The notes beneath the pieces were generated by a model, which was not told the origin of the DNA, searched no databases, and saw only the letters and a list, made by a program, of their open reading frames with translations. From Magnolia sinica (lineage: Eukaryota > Streptophyta > Magnoliopsida > Magnoliales > Magnoliaceae), in the NCBI RefSeq assembly GCF_029962835.1, contig NC_080573.1:31117001-31181000 (forward strand): 64,000 bases of DNA. The letters run 5' to 3'. Position numbers and translations under genes: made by a program. Every line of letters begins with the position of its first letter. Within the stretch, counting starts at the first letter, position 1. Positions 37,338-49,639 of the stretch are shown one piece after another.

Positions 37338-40300
37338 TGACAGAACTAGGCTTAATAGTTTGTTGAGGCACGACATGTATTCTTTCAACAAAAAATAGGC
37401 ATAGAACGGCCCGTGTTTCAGGGGTCAAACATGGACTGGATCCTTGATATTCCGTGTGTCACTTTATGGAAGTATGATTTCTTTGTATGGTTACTTGAGT
37501 ATCTAAGCATTCATAAGAGTTAAGTTGAACAGTGTATATCATCTGAAACATAAGCGTATACAAAAAAATCCCAACATGTACATCCACACAACCAACAAGT
37601 CACAGAGTCCACCTAGCTGGGAACTCAATATATATGTCCAAAAGGATGCCAAATATATGACCTTATTAAAAATAACAACATAAAGACTCTAGCGATTGGA
37701 CTGCGGTGAACTACAATTGGTCATTTTTTAACTGAAAATTTGAGAACTCATCGGCGAGGTTCACGTACTCCTCCACAAATGTATCCTCCTATAGGGTACT
37801 GATATTAATGAAATAATCTGGTTAATATTTTAAAACATTATCCCAGGTGGGAATGAGTGATCAACTCAATGCTACTATTATCCTAAGTTGCACACGTTAT
37901 CGACGCATTCAGGCATATGTAATGATAACATCACAAAACAGTTTGTTCTTAAGTTATTTCTTTAATGCATGGATGACATGATATGCAAATACATAGCTCG
38001 GGATCAACAACAATTATATACTTTCCACACCAATACTATTATCAATAAACAGTCGATCATATGCGCAATGGTTGGCCCACAACACAACCTAACAATGTAA
38101 TGGTATACATGGTTTAGCCAAGTAGTTATTATTTTCGGTTCAAACAGTAAATTGGCAAAGATGGGATACCGCCTTTGTATCATGGGTCTTGACCTGGATC
38201 ACATGGCTTATTGTGGCACTAGATGGCTTCTTACCAATGTCTCTTAATCCAAAATGGAGTTTACTACCCAATGGTCCACGTAATTCAATTTGTTAAAAGT
38301 AAGGCTCGTCACCCAAGGACAATCACAACTAGGATAAGGGTTGTCAACAATGCCCCAAATGTGGAGAAGGTTCATCACCCCAAATCTATCAATAACACAG
38401 TTGGCTTGCGGCCTTCATTAATGCTCAATGGTCACTATGGGGAGGCTCGCCACCCAATGTTTTTCCTACATGACGAGCTCATCACCCAATGTTTTACTGA
38501 TGTAGCAGGCACATCACCCGAGCATAAGTCGACAGCTCAGAAATGATGTCACATACCACTATGCCCGACTCTTAAGTCTTGCCAGATTTGAACACACTAA
38601 CAACTATGAATGGACCTCATTCAATAGTAACAGGTTATCCCAGGTTCTTTAGATGACATGCAATCACCTAACATAGAGCAATCGAGCCAAGTATTAAATT
38701 GATCTGATTGATCAAGGGAAAACCCTGGATGAATCAGAATTTGGTGCAAAGCATCCCATGTAGTTTCGATTACCGCCAATCACTCAAGTTCCACCTAGGT
38801 CGACCATATAAGTCAAGAATGGCCAACCACGGTAGCCATCTTTTTCTCCAACAATTGGTCAGGCTCAATCTCACACCACAACCAACTTATCAACCACATA
38901 ACAATAATAATATGCAATGTGATAGCATCAATGAATGTATTGATAAACAAGTGCATGAAATATGCCAAGACAATGTATATTACTAAACATCGTTTGGCGT
39001 CAACAGTTTCTCTTCATTAGCTATAATAGGGCTCCAAAAAAAGGAAACATTACATTGAGCAAGCATTTCATCATACATGTTAACTACAAACATCAATAAT
39101 ATTAGGATTATAAAAAAAAAAGTAGTTTAGATGTATTCGTCATGTGAATTTTTACTTAATCAAACAAGGTCATGGTCGATCACCTTATAGGGTTGATAAA
39201 AGGAAGCTTAGGAGAATAGTCCACACCTTAAGGGGACTTTACTCAATTTAAGGCACTTATAAGGATAATGTTTGGGGAAAAAAAATCACCAGTATCGATC
39301 CAAATGTCAAAACTATTGTGAAAATTTTGAGATTTAACTTAAGAAGACTTAGATTAGGAAGTATGGCTCAATCTTTACCTCCGATTGTCGATAGAAAATC
39401 CGAAAGTGGCTAGGGCTTTGATTGAAGGGGAGAAGGTAAGAGGGTGAAAAAATCCTCTCAATTCATACATACCTTCACTCTCTTTCTTTTTCTTTTTCTC
39501 TCTCTCTCTTCTCTTCTTTTTCTCTCTTAAGGCACAAATTTGTATGGGGTGAAGGGGCTCCCAAAATGGGCGTTAGTAGGACAACCTTCACCTAAAAGAT
39601 TTAGGCAGAACAACATTATTTCACGACGTCTTTGAGATCAAAATATCAAACTTAGCAAGAGACAATCAATCACAAAGAAAGCATATAAAGAATAAATCAA
39701 TCACTATGATGCGCAAAGAGTTATAGTGGTTCGGTGCTTAACTCCACACCTACTCCACTCCCAAAATTACTATCCACGTAATTTTGGCTTTCACTATTTA
39801 AGGTTTTCACAGGTTCACCTTAACAACCGTATACAGTTTGTGTGATTTTCACGGGCTCGCCACAACAAAACTCACTGCGTGATTTTCACGGGCTCACTAC
39901 AACAAAACCCACTTTGTGATTTTTACGGGCTTACCACAAAACAACCCTTTTGAGATTTCCAGGCTATCTCAGAAAAATCCAAATAGAAATGAAAGTAAAA
40001 CAATACTTATCTTCAATTAGGGAGTCGAAGACGTAACAGTAGCTCGGAATGCAGCGATCTTCTTTCTTAAGATATAGATGAAGCCGTGTATGTGTTCATC
40101 CCAAAAAGAATGTAGGGATCTAATATATTTTCAATGAAATGAACAATACCCTAATGCTGTAAATTTGATTATCTAATCTCAAGTAGAGTATGAATTACTC
40201 AATTAAAATAGTTTAAACAAACTTGAGAAATATAATAGAATTAGCTAAATCAAATATAAGAATTACCGTTCGAGTAGCTTAAAGATGCTTGGACTTTCAT

Positions 40301-41657
40301 TCTTTTCTTGGGAAGATGGATCTATATTTTTCATTTTTTGAAAGAGTAAGAGAAAGCCTTTATTTATAGCCTAATGTATTGGAAATTCGGTTAGCTTGAT
40401 TTTAGGTTTGACTGGCCGAATTCTAAAGATTGCGTTCCAACGGATTTTCAGATTTTGCAAGATTTAATCTTTCAAAACTTCAGCTGGCCCAAGTCAAGAT
40501 TCGATTGGCCGAATATATGGTTCGGATGGCCGAATCTCAATGAGATCCGAAATCTTATCTCGCTGGAAACTTGACCGAACATCCTTCGGGCTGGCTGAAC
40601 TCAAGGTTGGACTGGCCGAACTTGCTCTGAAAATTTTCTGTCTCACTGTATACTTGCTCGAATAATGTTGGGTTGGCCGAAGGTAGTTAGGCTGACCTAA
40701 CTTTAGCGTATTTTACTTAGAGTAATATATTATTGTGATATTATATGAAATACACATAACCTAGGGTCAATCTAAGGTAATACCACCTGATGATTGACAC
40801 TTACAAAGTATTCTGATTTTTGAACCAAGTAAGGCTTTAAAGACTTGAGATGTTGAGTCTTCCTTGAGATGTTGATCGAGTCTTTATGAAGTCTTCATGA
40901 GTTGTCGAAGCGTATCTTCATGAGTGCTTGTGCTCCTTTCAGGACTACGAAATTTGACAATCTTAATTGTGCTTAAGTATAGGCACTTACAATTTCCAAC
41001 TAGTGGGGCTCCATAGGGGGGTGTGAAGGTCAATCTATGATATAGGATGAGTGCCCCTAGTGGAGATCTAGATATGGATACGATCGCTCCAACACTTAGA
41101 TGCGTCGATTAACGGGTATGGTCCTAAGTCATTTTGATGGTTGCCTATCATTGATCAGAGCCGCGATTATACGAATACGTACACAATATTAATTTAAGTC
41201 AATGTCCTTACTTTGATCTAAATCTAATGTTCTGGAAGCCATAACTTCGACAAACACTGGACCGGAACACTTAAGTTCATAACTTTCCTAAGGGCAGTCG
41301 CCCAACTCGTGCGTTTGACTTGCAAGCCCAAGTTGAACGATTTGAGAAGTGATCTCGGCTCAACGTTTGCAATGGACATCAAGCTCGATAAGAATGTCTG
41401 TCTTATCTAAGTTCATATGTACGTTTCTAGAATGAGTTAAGATATGGGACTTCTCATATACAACAATTAGTACTTGGGTTAGCTAAGTTCATAGCACGAT
41501 CTATCTACAATTAATGAAAATGGGTATTTGGTCCTAATTGTTCTAAGTTCATCGATTATAGGGTAAATAGGGTACTCAGTCAAGTCCGTACGGTCTTTTG
41601 ATGGTAACGCTTATGGACGTACTAGGGCTTAGAACGAAAATTTTACAGGATGTTACA
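37338..41657 (-). mobile_element. 5' LTR of the Tat/Ogre-like element, with nested copia LTR
   Basis: On the minus strand the LTR starts TGTAACATCCTGTAAAATTTTCG (41657) and ends ...CTGTCA (37338). Its own length is about 2.95 kb after removing the unit at 39623-40991. It shares family-X landmarks: minus-oriented TCACTATGGGGAGGCTCG (38432-38449) and the GGGAATGAGTGATCAACTC block (37851-37869). This indicates that the X solo LTRs belong to the same broad Tat-like lineage. A CT-rich leader lies at 39478-39530. The 3' LTR and right-hand pol of this element were not found. Confidence 0.6.
39623..40991 (-). mobile_element. Copia-type LTR unit inside the Tat-like LTR
   Basis: Minus-oriented unit starting TGTAAGTGCCTATACTTAAG (40991) and containing GAACCACTATAACTC (about 39720-39735), a copia LTR landmark. 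ATTTC at 39618-39622 and 40992-40996 is a candidate duplication, though the left terminus (ACGACG) lacks the canonical TG. It carries repeated GGCCGAA words (40410-40690) in a GGNTGGCCGAA context. No coding sequence is seen. Confidence 0.55.
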
Positions 41658-43218
41658 TCATCTAATTCAAACTCTCAGTTTGATTGGTCATCCATTTGTT
41701 GAAAGTTTCAGCCTAAATTCGTGCTTGCTCAACCTAAGCTCGTGACTACCCTACAATATGTTAAATCCCCATTTGATTTGTATATCACTTAACCTAGTTG
41801 ACATTATCTCAAGATGATCAGTCTGAGATAAAGATGCCCTATCCTAATTTGGAGGATTGGGCACTGGGTTTGGTTATGGATTTAATAGCTCAGGTGCTAG
41901 CTGCACCTAAATTTGCTCATATGGTAAATGAGGTTCATTAGCCTCAGAAGTATTACGAGTATTTCTTATGCTCATATTTTACTATTGCACCAGTATGTTT
42001 ATCAATAATTTGGTGTCCTAACAGATGTGCCAAAAATTGTTAGCACTTGATTTGTTTTTTGTCACATGTGACTATATGCGGACGTGTTAAAACTAATTGT
42101 ATGACTTGATTCAAACCGAACAACTTGACCCCAAGCGCCAATATATGCAAATACGTAAAGTACGATTGTATATGACTGAGACTTAAGAAGATCGGTCGCC
42201 TATTCAGCCACGCGCAAGATAATTTTAATAAGATCATACAATTATTAGAGGGTGGGGTTCTTCCTCTGAAGATGAGTTGCACATTGACTTCCATACAAAA
42301 CGACTTTTATAAGCATAAACAGTCAAACAAAAATGAAACACGTACAATCATCACAGGGAGCAACTGAAAAATGCCTTTATGAAAGATGAATTGCTTGTAT
42401 TGGAACTAAGAATATCCAACGTATGCACGTAAACTTGGATTACAACTAAATATTACTACTGATGGTTTACATTTAAAAATTACCGCTATTGAATTAACGC
42501 TTCTCTTAGGATAAAATTAAGTTATAATAAGGAAATATAATTTGATTGATTTGATTGACTTGGTATAAGATGACTTACTTTGTGGATTTCCCGGCAATTT
42601 ATAAATCTTTTACGTGGCTGTTTTTTCTTTCTTTAATGGTTACAGTGACTAATTTGTCGCCGCGTTAGCCTTTCAAATCCTTCGTTCTCTTCTCCAGACA
42701 TCCTTCTCTTCTTGACCTGTCCTTTTTAACCGTTCTTTCTGTCAGACCACTTTCCCACCATTTGGAGGCCTCAATTGTGTCCTGTCAGAGGAGGTATATC
42801 ATCAATTAATGCCTACTGTAATTCTATAAAAATCAGTAAAAATTGTTCTAAATATTTCTAATGATCTCAAGCACGACAACGGTTCTTTTCTAATTAGCTC
42901 TCTCAAGAATAGTAAAAAACAAGGTACAAGTAAAAAACAAGGTACAACAGGCCACTGAAGGGGAAATTGTACCAATCCCATTCATTAGAATTTTGGGTTG
43001 TAGAGGATGTAAAGTGGGCCCCACAGCTTGAACAGTTTGGATTAAAGCACATGTATGTAAAACGTTCAGTACCTCGTGCCTGCTTATAGATAGTCATGCT
43101 CAGCCACAGCGCAATATACACGAATTTTCAGTTATGAGAAGTGGACCATGATGCGGTAATCCAGACCATTGCTATGGTGGTGATAAACTATCATGGGGTG
43201 ATTCATCGTAAAAACTTT
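41658..43218. other. Gene-free stretch with possible gypsy LTR/PBS relic
   Basis: Mostly unassigned. On the minus strand at about 42022-42044 there is TTTTTGGCACATCTGTTAGG, similar to the PBS at 37321-37333, which suggests an older minus-oriented gypsy element whose LTR would extend rightward from about 42040. No ORF with domain signatures. 42660-42760 is CT-rich and could be a leader, but I cannot support a gene. Confidence 0.35.
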
Positions 43219-43580
43219 GATACGCCGGCAGATTGTGATAGTTGATACACAGGCACTAAGAAATCGCATACATGCAATATAGAAAACTTAAATTAAACCT
43301 ACTTTAGATGGACAATGGTTTAAAATATTGAACTAAACATCCAAGAAACTAAGTAGATTGATGGACACTTATTGGGTGGTTGAGATGAAAATTAGACAAT
43401 GGTCCTAATTCAGCATACAAGTGTTCACGAATCGGAGGTTGATATTGTTCAAAAAATCTAATCTTGGGTTGATGAATATCGACAGTGGTCCTAAAGTTTG
43501 GATAGCTATTTCGAGTTAACATGTAACATGTGTACAATTTTTTAGTGCCTGCATATCAACCATCGCACTGCGAGAGCATC
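43219..43580. mobile_element. MITE with 37-39 bp inverted ends
   Basis: The left end (43219-43257) begins GATACGCCGGCAG and ends GATACACAGGCACT. The complement of 43544-43580 begins GATGCTCTCGCAG and ends GATATGCAGGCACT. The core is AT-rich and non-coding. A target duplication was not resolved; the long inverted ends suggest a Mutator-like origin but this is inference. Confidence 0.6.
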
Positions 43581-43644
43581 AAATAAAATTCCCAAACAAC
43601 AAGAGAAAAGCTTTGACACTCTGACAGAGCGTGTTGGAAGATGA

Positions 43645-44060
43645 TACGCTATAAACTGCATATATGGGATTAAAATAATTCAAATAAACTGTCCAAATTT
43701 TGGTTCCGAGTTTAGATGTATCATGGACTAAAAATTACGCTTGTTTGATCAAATAAAACTGTCCAAATTTTGGTTTTAGATGTATCATGGACTAAAAATT
43801 ACGCTTGTTTGATCAATTTATTATCGGATTGGTGGACCTTTATTGGATGGTAATGAAAATCATCCGATGGTCCTATTTCAATGAACAGATATTCATAAAT
43901 CAGAGAGAATAGTATTCTTTTAAAACAATAAAAATAAAATTAAGTAACATAAATTAGAAAGATCTATTTCCACAAATTAGACGGTTTAATTCGAGTTAAA
44001 ATATATGCCAAGTGTATAATACATGACTGCCTGATTGTCAAGCGTCATATGCAGCCCGAG
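43645..44060. repeat. Related MITE-like copy with internal tandem duplication
   Basis: Resembles the preceding MITE (GATACGCT start; GGTGGACCTTTATTGGATGG and GATGGTCCTATTTC blocks parallel those at about 43360-43400). Inside it a stretch of about 65-70 bp is duplicated in tandem (43682-43751 and 43752-43818; shared words AACTGTCCAAATTTTGG and TGTATCATGGACTAAA). Confidence 0.5.
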
Positions 44061-44118
44061 TTTGAAATAACTCACCAAACCATGAAAGAGTTCGTTTTGC
44101 GCGTCTGTGCGTCGTAGC

Positions 44119-44591
44119 TAGAGCTGTATACGAATTGAGTTAGCTCATTTAACTCGCCTGACCCGACTTGAAAAAGCTTGATTTGGCTTGGCTCAAAACT
44201 GACTTGAGTAGAGTCAAGCTGAATTTTGGAGCACAAAAAAATTTCGAGAATCAAACTCAGATCGAACCAGTTCAGTGACTTGGTTATTGTTATATTGATG
44301 TTTCTCACCAAGTGTTCGATGAAACATCTCAACGAAGTGTGGGCCGACGGTGAGGAATGTATGGATATAAAAAAAATACTGTTGTATTTTGATTTTGATG
44401 TTGTTTATTGAATGTTTGATAAAATACCCGTAGGCTAATGCCTGTGTTTGAGAAAATATCTTGGTTCGGACTCAACTCGAATGGGCCTGAGTTGTTGACC
44501 GAGCCAACTTGAACTCAAGCTGGGTCAGCTAGTGGCCGAGCCAAGTCGAGCTGAGCCAAGCTCGACTCAGTTTGACTCGTGTACTGCTCTA
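44119..44591. mobile_element. hAT-like MITE upstream of the MSI1-like gene
   Basis: Ends are TAGAGCTGTATACGA and, on the complement, TAGAGCAGTACACGA. The flanking 8-bp sequences GTCGTAGC (44111-44118) and CTCGTATC (44592-44599) match at six positions, the length expected for hAT. Subterminal regions are rich in CTCGAC/GAGCCAAG words. It is non-coding and lies about 560 bp upstream of the MSI1-like start codon. Confidence 0.6.
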
Positions 44592-44954
44592 CTCGTATCA
44601 CGTGTCGGCCCACGGGTGCTTGCATAGTAAGATGCTCCCACGATTTGAACGGTCCATATTTCTTTTACTTAATAAATAAGATATAACCCCAAAATCATGA
44701 CTCGGATTATCCTAACCTTGGATTTGTTGAGTTGAATGTGATCCGTTAGAACTTTATTTTAATTTTTAAAGTTCAGACACTGATAATTATGTTCAAACTT
44801 ATATTATCAAATCAATATTCTCATATATCCTGTGTAGTTTAGAAATGATAACATGGACGGTTCGGATCACATGATAATCTTAATTAGTGGGCCCCAGTGA
44901 GGCGACACATGAAAGGACTCTATGTCGCGACAGAGGCAAAAACGAACCCAGTAG

Positions 44955-45569
<615 letters not shown>

Positions 45570-45721
45570 TAGGAAAGGGGTGGTTTTTTTTTTTTTTTTT
45601 CGGGAGAGGATTATTTCATTTATTTATTTAGGAGTTGGGTTTTGTTGGATAGGGCAGGATTTGTTTTATTTATATGGTTTTTTACTTTTTTTGGGGGTGT
45701 TTCTGGAAATTGGTTTTGGCT

Positions 45722-45828
45722 GAGTGTGTTTGGTTGCCCCAAATATTATGAAATTTCATGATTAATCGGTCTAGTTTGGTGTCAAATTTCATGATATTTC
45801 ATGAAATTTGGTGCAACCAAACACACTC
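45722..45828. mobile_element. Short MITE with perfect 16-bp inverted ends
   Basis: GAGTGTGTTTGGTTGC at 45722-45737 is the exact complement of GCAACCAAACACACTC at 45813-45828. The 107-bp element is internally palindromic as well, with ATGAAATTTCATGAT words. Flanks give no clear target duplication (TGA/TTA). Confidence 0.7.
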
Positions 45829-46494
45829 TTAGATATGAAGTAGGTGTTCTTAACTTTGGCATTAAAGATGAGTATGAGCTGCTGTGTGTTCCTTGTATTA
45901 ACTCTCTCTCTCTCTCTCTCTCTCGATACACTTATGGGAATGCCTACAAGTACGCACGAGGAGATATGCATTGGTTAGGTTTAGACATTAGAAGGTTGAC
46001 ACAATAGGATGGGATTCACATATGATAAGGATTATGCATACGTTAATCTCAACCATTCAGAGATCAGATCAAAATACTTCTGCTCCCCTGCAAGTAGGGA
46101 TATCAATAATGCCCAACTTGCATAATGCCTTGTGAAACCTATGTTTTGCGATTGCCTTTGTAAAACAGTCTGTCAAATGATCTTTGGTTCTCGCAAACAG
46201 AGTCGAAATTGCCCTAACTTGAACTTTTTCTCTGACAAAGTGACAATCTACTTTGATTTGTATGATTCTTTCACGAAACATGGGAATTGATGCAATTTGA
46301 ATAGCCACTTGATTGTCAAATAACATTTTTATTGGTTCTTGGATTGCGAGTTCCATGGCGTCAAGCAATGGTTTAATCCAACCCATAGCCTGTTTGCAGC
46401 CATCACTCTACATTCAGCTTCAACAATAGAGCATGCTACCATGTTTTTCTGATGCTTCTACACAGGATTGGATTGGCACCCACTAAGGTATACA

Positions 46495-47071
46495 TAGAGG
46501 TGGCAACGTGCTAGCCAAACCCAGCCCCAATGACCTGGCCGTAAAGGGCCCCAGGGCTTGGGCCACTAAACTTGGCTTGAGGGCTGGGCTAGGGCTTAAA
46601 ATCTAGGCCCGGTGTTCAGGTTGGGCCCATTTCCCAAGTGTATACTGCATAGTATGTACTACATTAGGTATTAGTAACTTAGCCTATAGAATCTGTATGC
46701 TAGTGTATATAATAATATGAAGAACCTTAATACTTTGGTAGTGTGATCGATGATACACATGCAGTTAAACTGTCCAAATTGTGGACCCCACTTTATATCG
46801 TAAACAATATATTGATGCACATATTTAAGTCCATGAATTTGGTGGATGCTTGGGCGGTGCATATGCTTGGTTGATGATAATCTTATTCGACACGGGTGTC
46901 CCATTCAAAAACTTTAATTATCTGGAAGAGCATGATGGTTCATAAACACACACCCACCAATTGTACACCATACACGTAGCATATGTGTAACTTCTCTTTA
47001 ACATATAGGGCCAGCCCTAGCCTAGCCGTGGCCCCGTCCCTAGCCAAGCCTTAGCCTGACCCGGCCCTCTA
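46495..47071. mobile_element. Non-autonomous element with GGGCC-rich ends in copia relic
   Basis: The left end TAGAGGTGGCAACGTGCTAG and the complement of the right end TAGAGGGCCGGGTCAGGCTA share the first six bases. Both flanks are packed with GGGCC and GGGCT words, a pattern seen in plant hAT-type MITEs starting TAGRGGTGGCAA. It interrupts copia pol. No target duplication was found, so the ends are tentative. Confidence 0.45.
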
Positions 47072-47077
47072 CTATGT

Positions 47078-47212
47078 TCAAATTGCAGTAACATTTCATC
47101 AGAACTTTTCAATGAAAACCCTTAAAATATCTAAGGATTTTATCAAATTGCAGTAACATATCATCGGAACTCCTTTTCAATGAAAACCCTTAAAATATCT
47201 TAGGATTTTATT
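47078..47212. repeat. Tandem duplication of about 66 bp
   Basis: Two adjacent copies start CAAATTGCAGTAACAT and run through CAATGAAAACCCTTAAAATA to GGATTTTAT, differing by a few bases and a short indel. Confidence 0.75.
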
Positions 47213-47786
47213 TATGAGTTACGACATCCATATGAGCAAAACAAGGAACGGCTTGAGATATCTCTGGACGTGTAATGGTAAGATATATAAGTTGACCTAT
47301 TAGCCTATGGTACCGTTCAATATCTTTTATTGGCTTTCCTACTTTTACTTGAGCTGAACATTTCATCAACTGGCATATCAACGGGCTTAACAACTAATTT
47401 GCTTGTTTTCTAAGATATATCTTCTTTGTGAAATGAATGTACCTTCTTTTATGATGCAATCCCTACTCCTAAAAAATATTTTAATTTTTTGACTTCCTTC
47501 ATATTAAATTAAGAATTGAGATAACTCTTTAGCCGTTTGATCGGTTGCGATCATTTCCCATGGCTATGACCATGATGTAATCGACATATATTAAAACAGC
47601 TGCTCTTCAAACTTTGTCTTCTTGACAGATAAAGTATAATTGGCACAGCTTGACAATAACTGAAGGCAACTTGAGCCGAAATTAGTTTTTTCAGGCAATT
47701 CTCTTAGTGATTGATTGTTTAAGGCCATATCTTGCCTTTCTCAGAATAAATAAATAAATAAATCTTGCCTTTCTTAGTTAACACAC

Positions 47787-47984
47787 TGCTAGAGTATAGG
47801 ACAATATGTATAGTTGTATATGTACAACTATACATACATAGATAGCCGTATGAATGGATGCATGTATATCTGTTAATATCTTTACAAATTTCCCACCTCT
47901 TCTATATATTCTTGTCATTCTCATCAATGGAAAACACAATATTCTTCAAAATGTAGTCCTAAAATATAACATGGTATCAAAGGC
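47787..47984 (+). mobile_element. Short copia-type LTR with primer-binding site
   Basis: A 185-bp LTR-like segment begins TGCTAGAGTATAGGAC (47787) and ends ATATAACA (47971). It is followed at once by TGGTATCAAAGGC, close to the initiator-methionine tRNA complement TGGTATCAGAGC used by copia elements. The following 700 bp (to about 48700) holds no recognisable gag. The 153-residue ORF 47854-48315 spans the LTR, PBS and leader and is not a gene. No matching 3' LTR was found. Confidence 0.5.
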
Positions 47985-48759
47985 GTTCATCGCTCCTCTG
48001 TCCATCATCAATACCCTCTATCTGATCTCAATCATCCGTTGTTCTTTCGCCAGATTTATCTTCTCCACAATAGATCCTATTCCAATCCTAACATTGAACC
48101 CACCTCCACGTTTAAATGGCGTTCCGACCACAGTTAACCCATCTACAATCCTAGACCATGAACCCACCAAAACCAATACCAATACCATCCATCACACGAG
48201 TAGCCCTGATGCAACACCCAATCGCAGCACATTAGGATCATCTACCGCACCCCTGTTACTTCATCTAGCCTCATCTTTGACAACCCGCAAAAATAACACC
48301 TGGAATCAGACTTGATTTGATATAACCCGCCATCACCATCTTCTTCTTCAGCCTGCATCGTCTGCTGCCATCGTTTTTGGCAATCCACCGTTGTGTTCTT
48401 GGTTTCTGGTAATCCACCACTGCGCACCATCTCTGCCTATTGTCATCATCATCTCAACCTACCACCACTACTGCTGATTTCGTCATAGGCCCCTCCTACC
48501 ATCACTGCATTTCAGATCCAATGCCTAGACCCACCATTTGTTTAAGATTAAGCATCAGATCATCTCATATCCAGAAGCAGCACCTGCTCCAAAACCAAAA
48601 CCCAAATCTAGATCTGGACCATTGTCCAACATTGTTTCCTGCACCTCCTCAGCTTGTTGAATTTTCTCCTCAAACGAATGCCATAGTCTTGTCTTTGTCT
48701 GTGTTTTAAGTTTGTCCCTTGCTGCTAGTGTCATGTTTGTTGTGCCCATGATTTGTAGG

Positions 48760-49189
48760 CCAGTGTTGTGCTGGTTCATTGCCCGTTCATCGGCCAAATT
48801 TGGTTGGACTTCTTCAGTAGGTTTAATTTCAGCGGATGCCTCCCGCCCTCTGCTTCGTCCATGCTAGCATCCTGGCATGGCTTCAAGACGGAAAAATCTA
48901 CGACCAGGATCTGGAGAATGTGTATCCTGGCCATCTGGTGGGCAGTATGGGAGGAGAGGAACAACAGGTGCTTTAATGACATCCACGCTTCGGTTCAAGC
49001 TGTGGGCTCTCGAGCTAAAAATCTGGTCATCGAATGGCCGGCTAATATTGTGGGGCTGAAGGAGTTTAATCTGTTGTTTTTAGGCTTGTAGTTTTTCTTT
49101 TTCTGTTTCTGCTATCTCAGCAGTGCTTTGTCTTCTCTTTTTCTGGTTTTTCTCTTAATAAAATTCCGTTGCCTTTTAAAAAAAAAAGG
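48760..49189 (+). pseudogene. LINE 3' end (zf-RVT region) with poly(A)
   Basis: The plus-strand frame ending at 49091 reads VLVHCPFIGQIWLDFF, then RIWRMCILAIWWAVWEERNNR, the HCPF...W...WEERNNR signature of the zinc-binding C-terminal domain of plant LINE reverse transcriptases. A short 3' UTR with AATAAA-type signal (about 49157) and an A-tract (49179-49188) follow. It is 5'-truncated, as is usual for LINE insertions. Confidence 0.75.
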
Positions 49190-49630
49190 ATCATATTACT
49201 CTTTTTTTAAAAAAGGGCCGTCTGTCTGCTTGACCTACTGCAAGTCAACCAAATAGGCCCTAATTGAACACAAATCAAGAATCATTTTGTGGATTAGGAC
49301 CCATTGCATTAAATGCAATAAAAGAAGACCCAAAAAAAGAGTGATGGTGCACATCTTATAGGCATATAGCCTGGTTGATAAGGGCCAACGCAACCCTTTT
49401 GTTATAACATACTGGCTTGGTCCCGCCCGCCTATTTGGCTTTGCCCCTTTGCAGCTGCAAACCTGCAAATCATTTTCCGAATGTGGTGGTGGTGGAGAAG
49501 ATGGAACACAAGCTATTTGGTTGGAAGAGCTGGTCTCTCTCCTAAGGGGTAGAATTATGCAGATTAAGTCAGCCTTGTAAAGCACGCCCCTATAATATAC
49601 GTCATTATTCTGTGCCTGATGAGTATCATC
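49190..49630. other. Gene-free stretch between LINE relics
   Basis: No recognisable feature. The 116-residue minus ORF (49235-49585) shows no domain and lies between two repeat relics. Confidence 0.4.
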
Positions 49631-49639
49631 CGTTGGGTG

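Larger units (their letters stand above)
46078..47740 (-). pseudogene. Copia pol fragment (RT end to RNase H), interrupted
   Basis: Minus-strand translation in broken frames gives a degraded catalytic LIYVD.IMV block (about 47590-47610), then GKPIKDIERYHRLIGQLIYLTITRPEIS (47208-47393), and after an interruption the RNase H end with KMLFDNQVAIQIA, VDCHFVREKV, FTKAIAKHRFHKALCKLGI (46069-46386). A polypurine-like GGGGAG follows at the minus 3' end. Stops and frameshifts make it a relic. The block 46495-47071 with GGGCC/GGGCT-rich ends separates the two coding parts. Confidence 0.75.

Noticed and set aside
48440..48709. 89-residue ORF and the minus ORF 48555-48797
   Set aside because: Low-complexity, in the leader-like region between the short copia LTR and the LINE 3' end; no domain.
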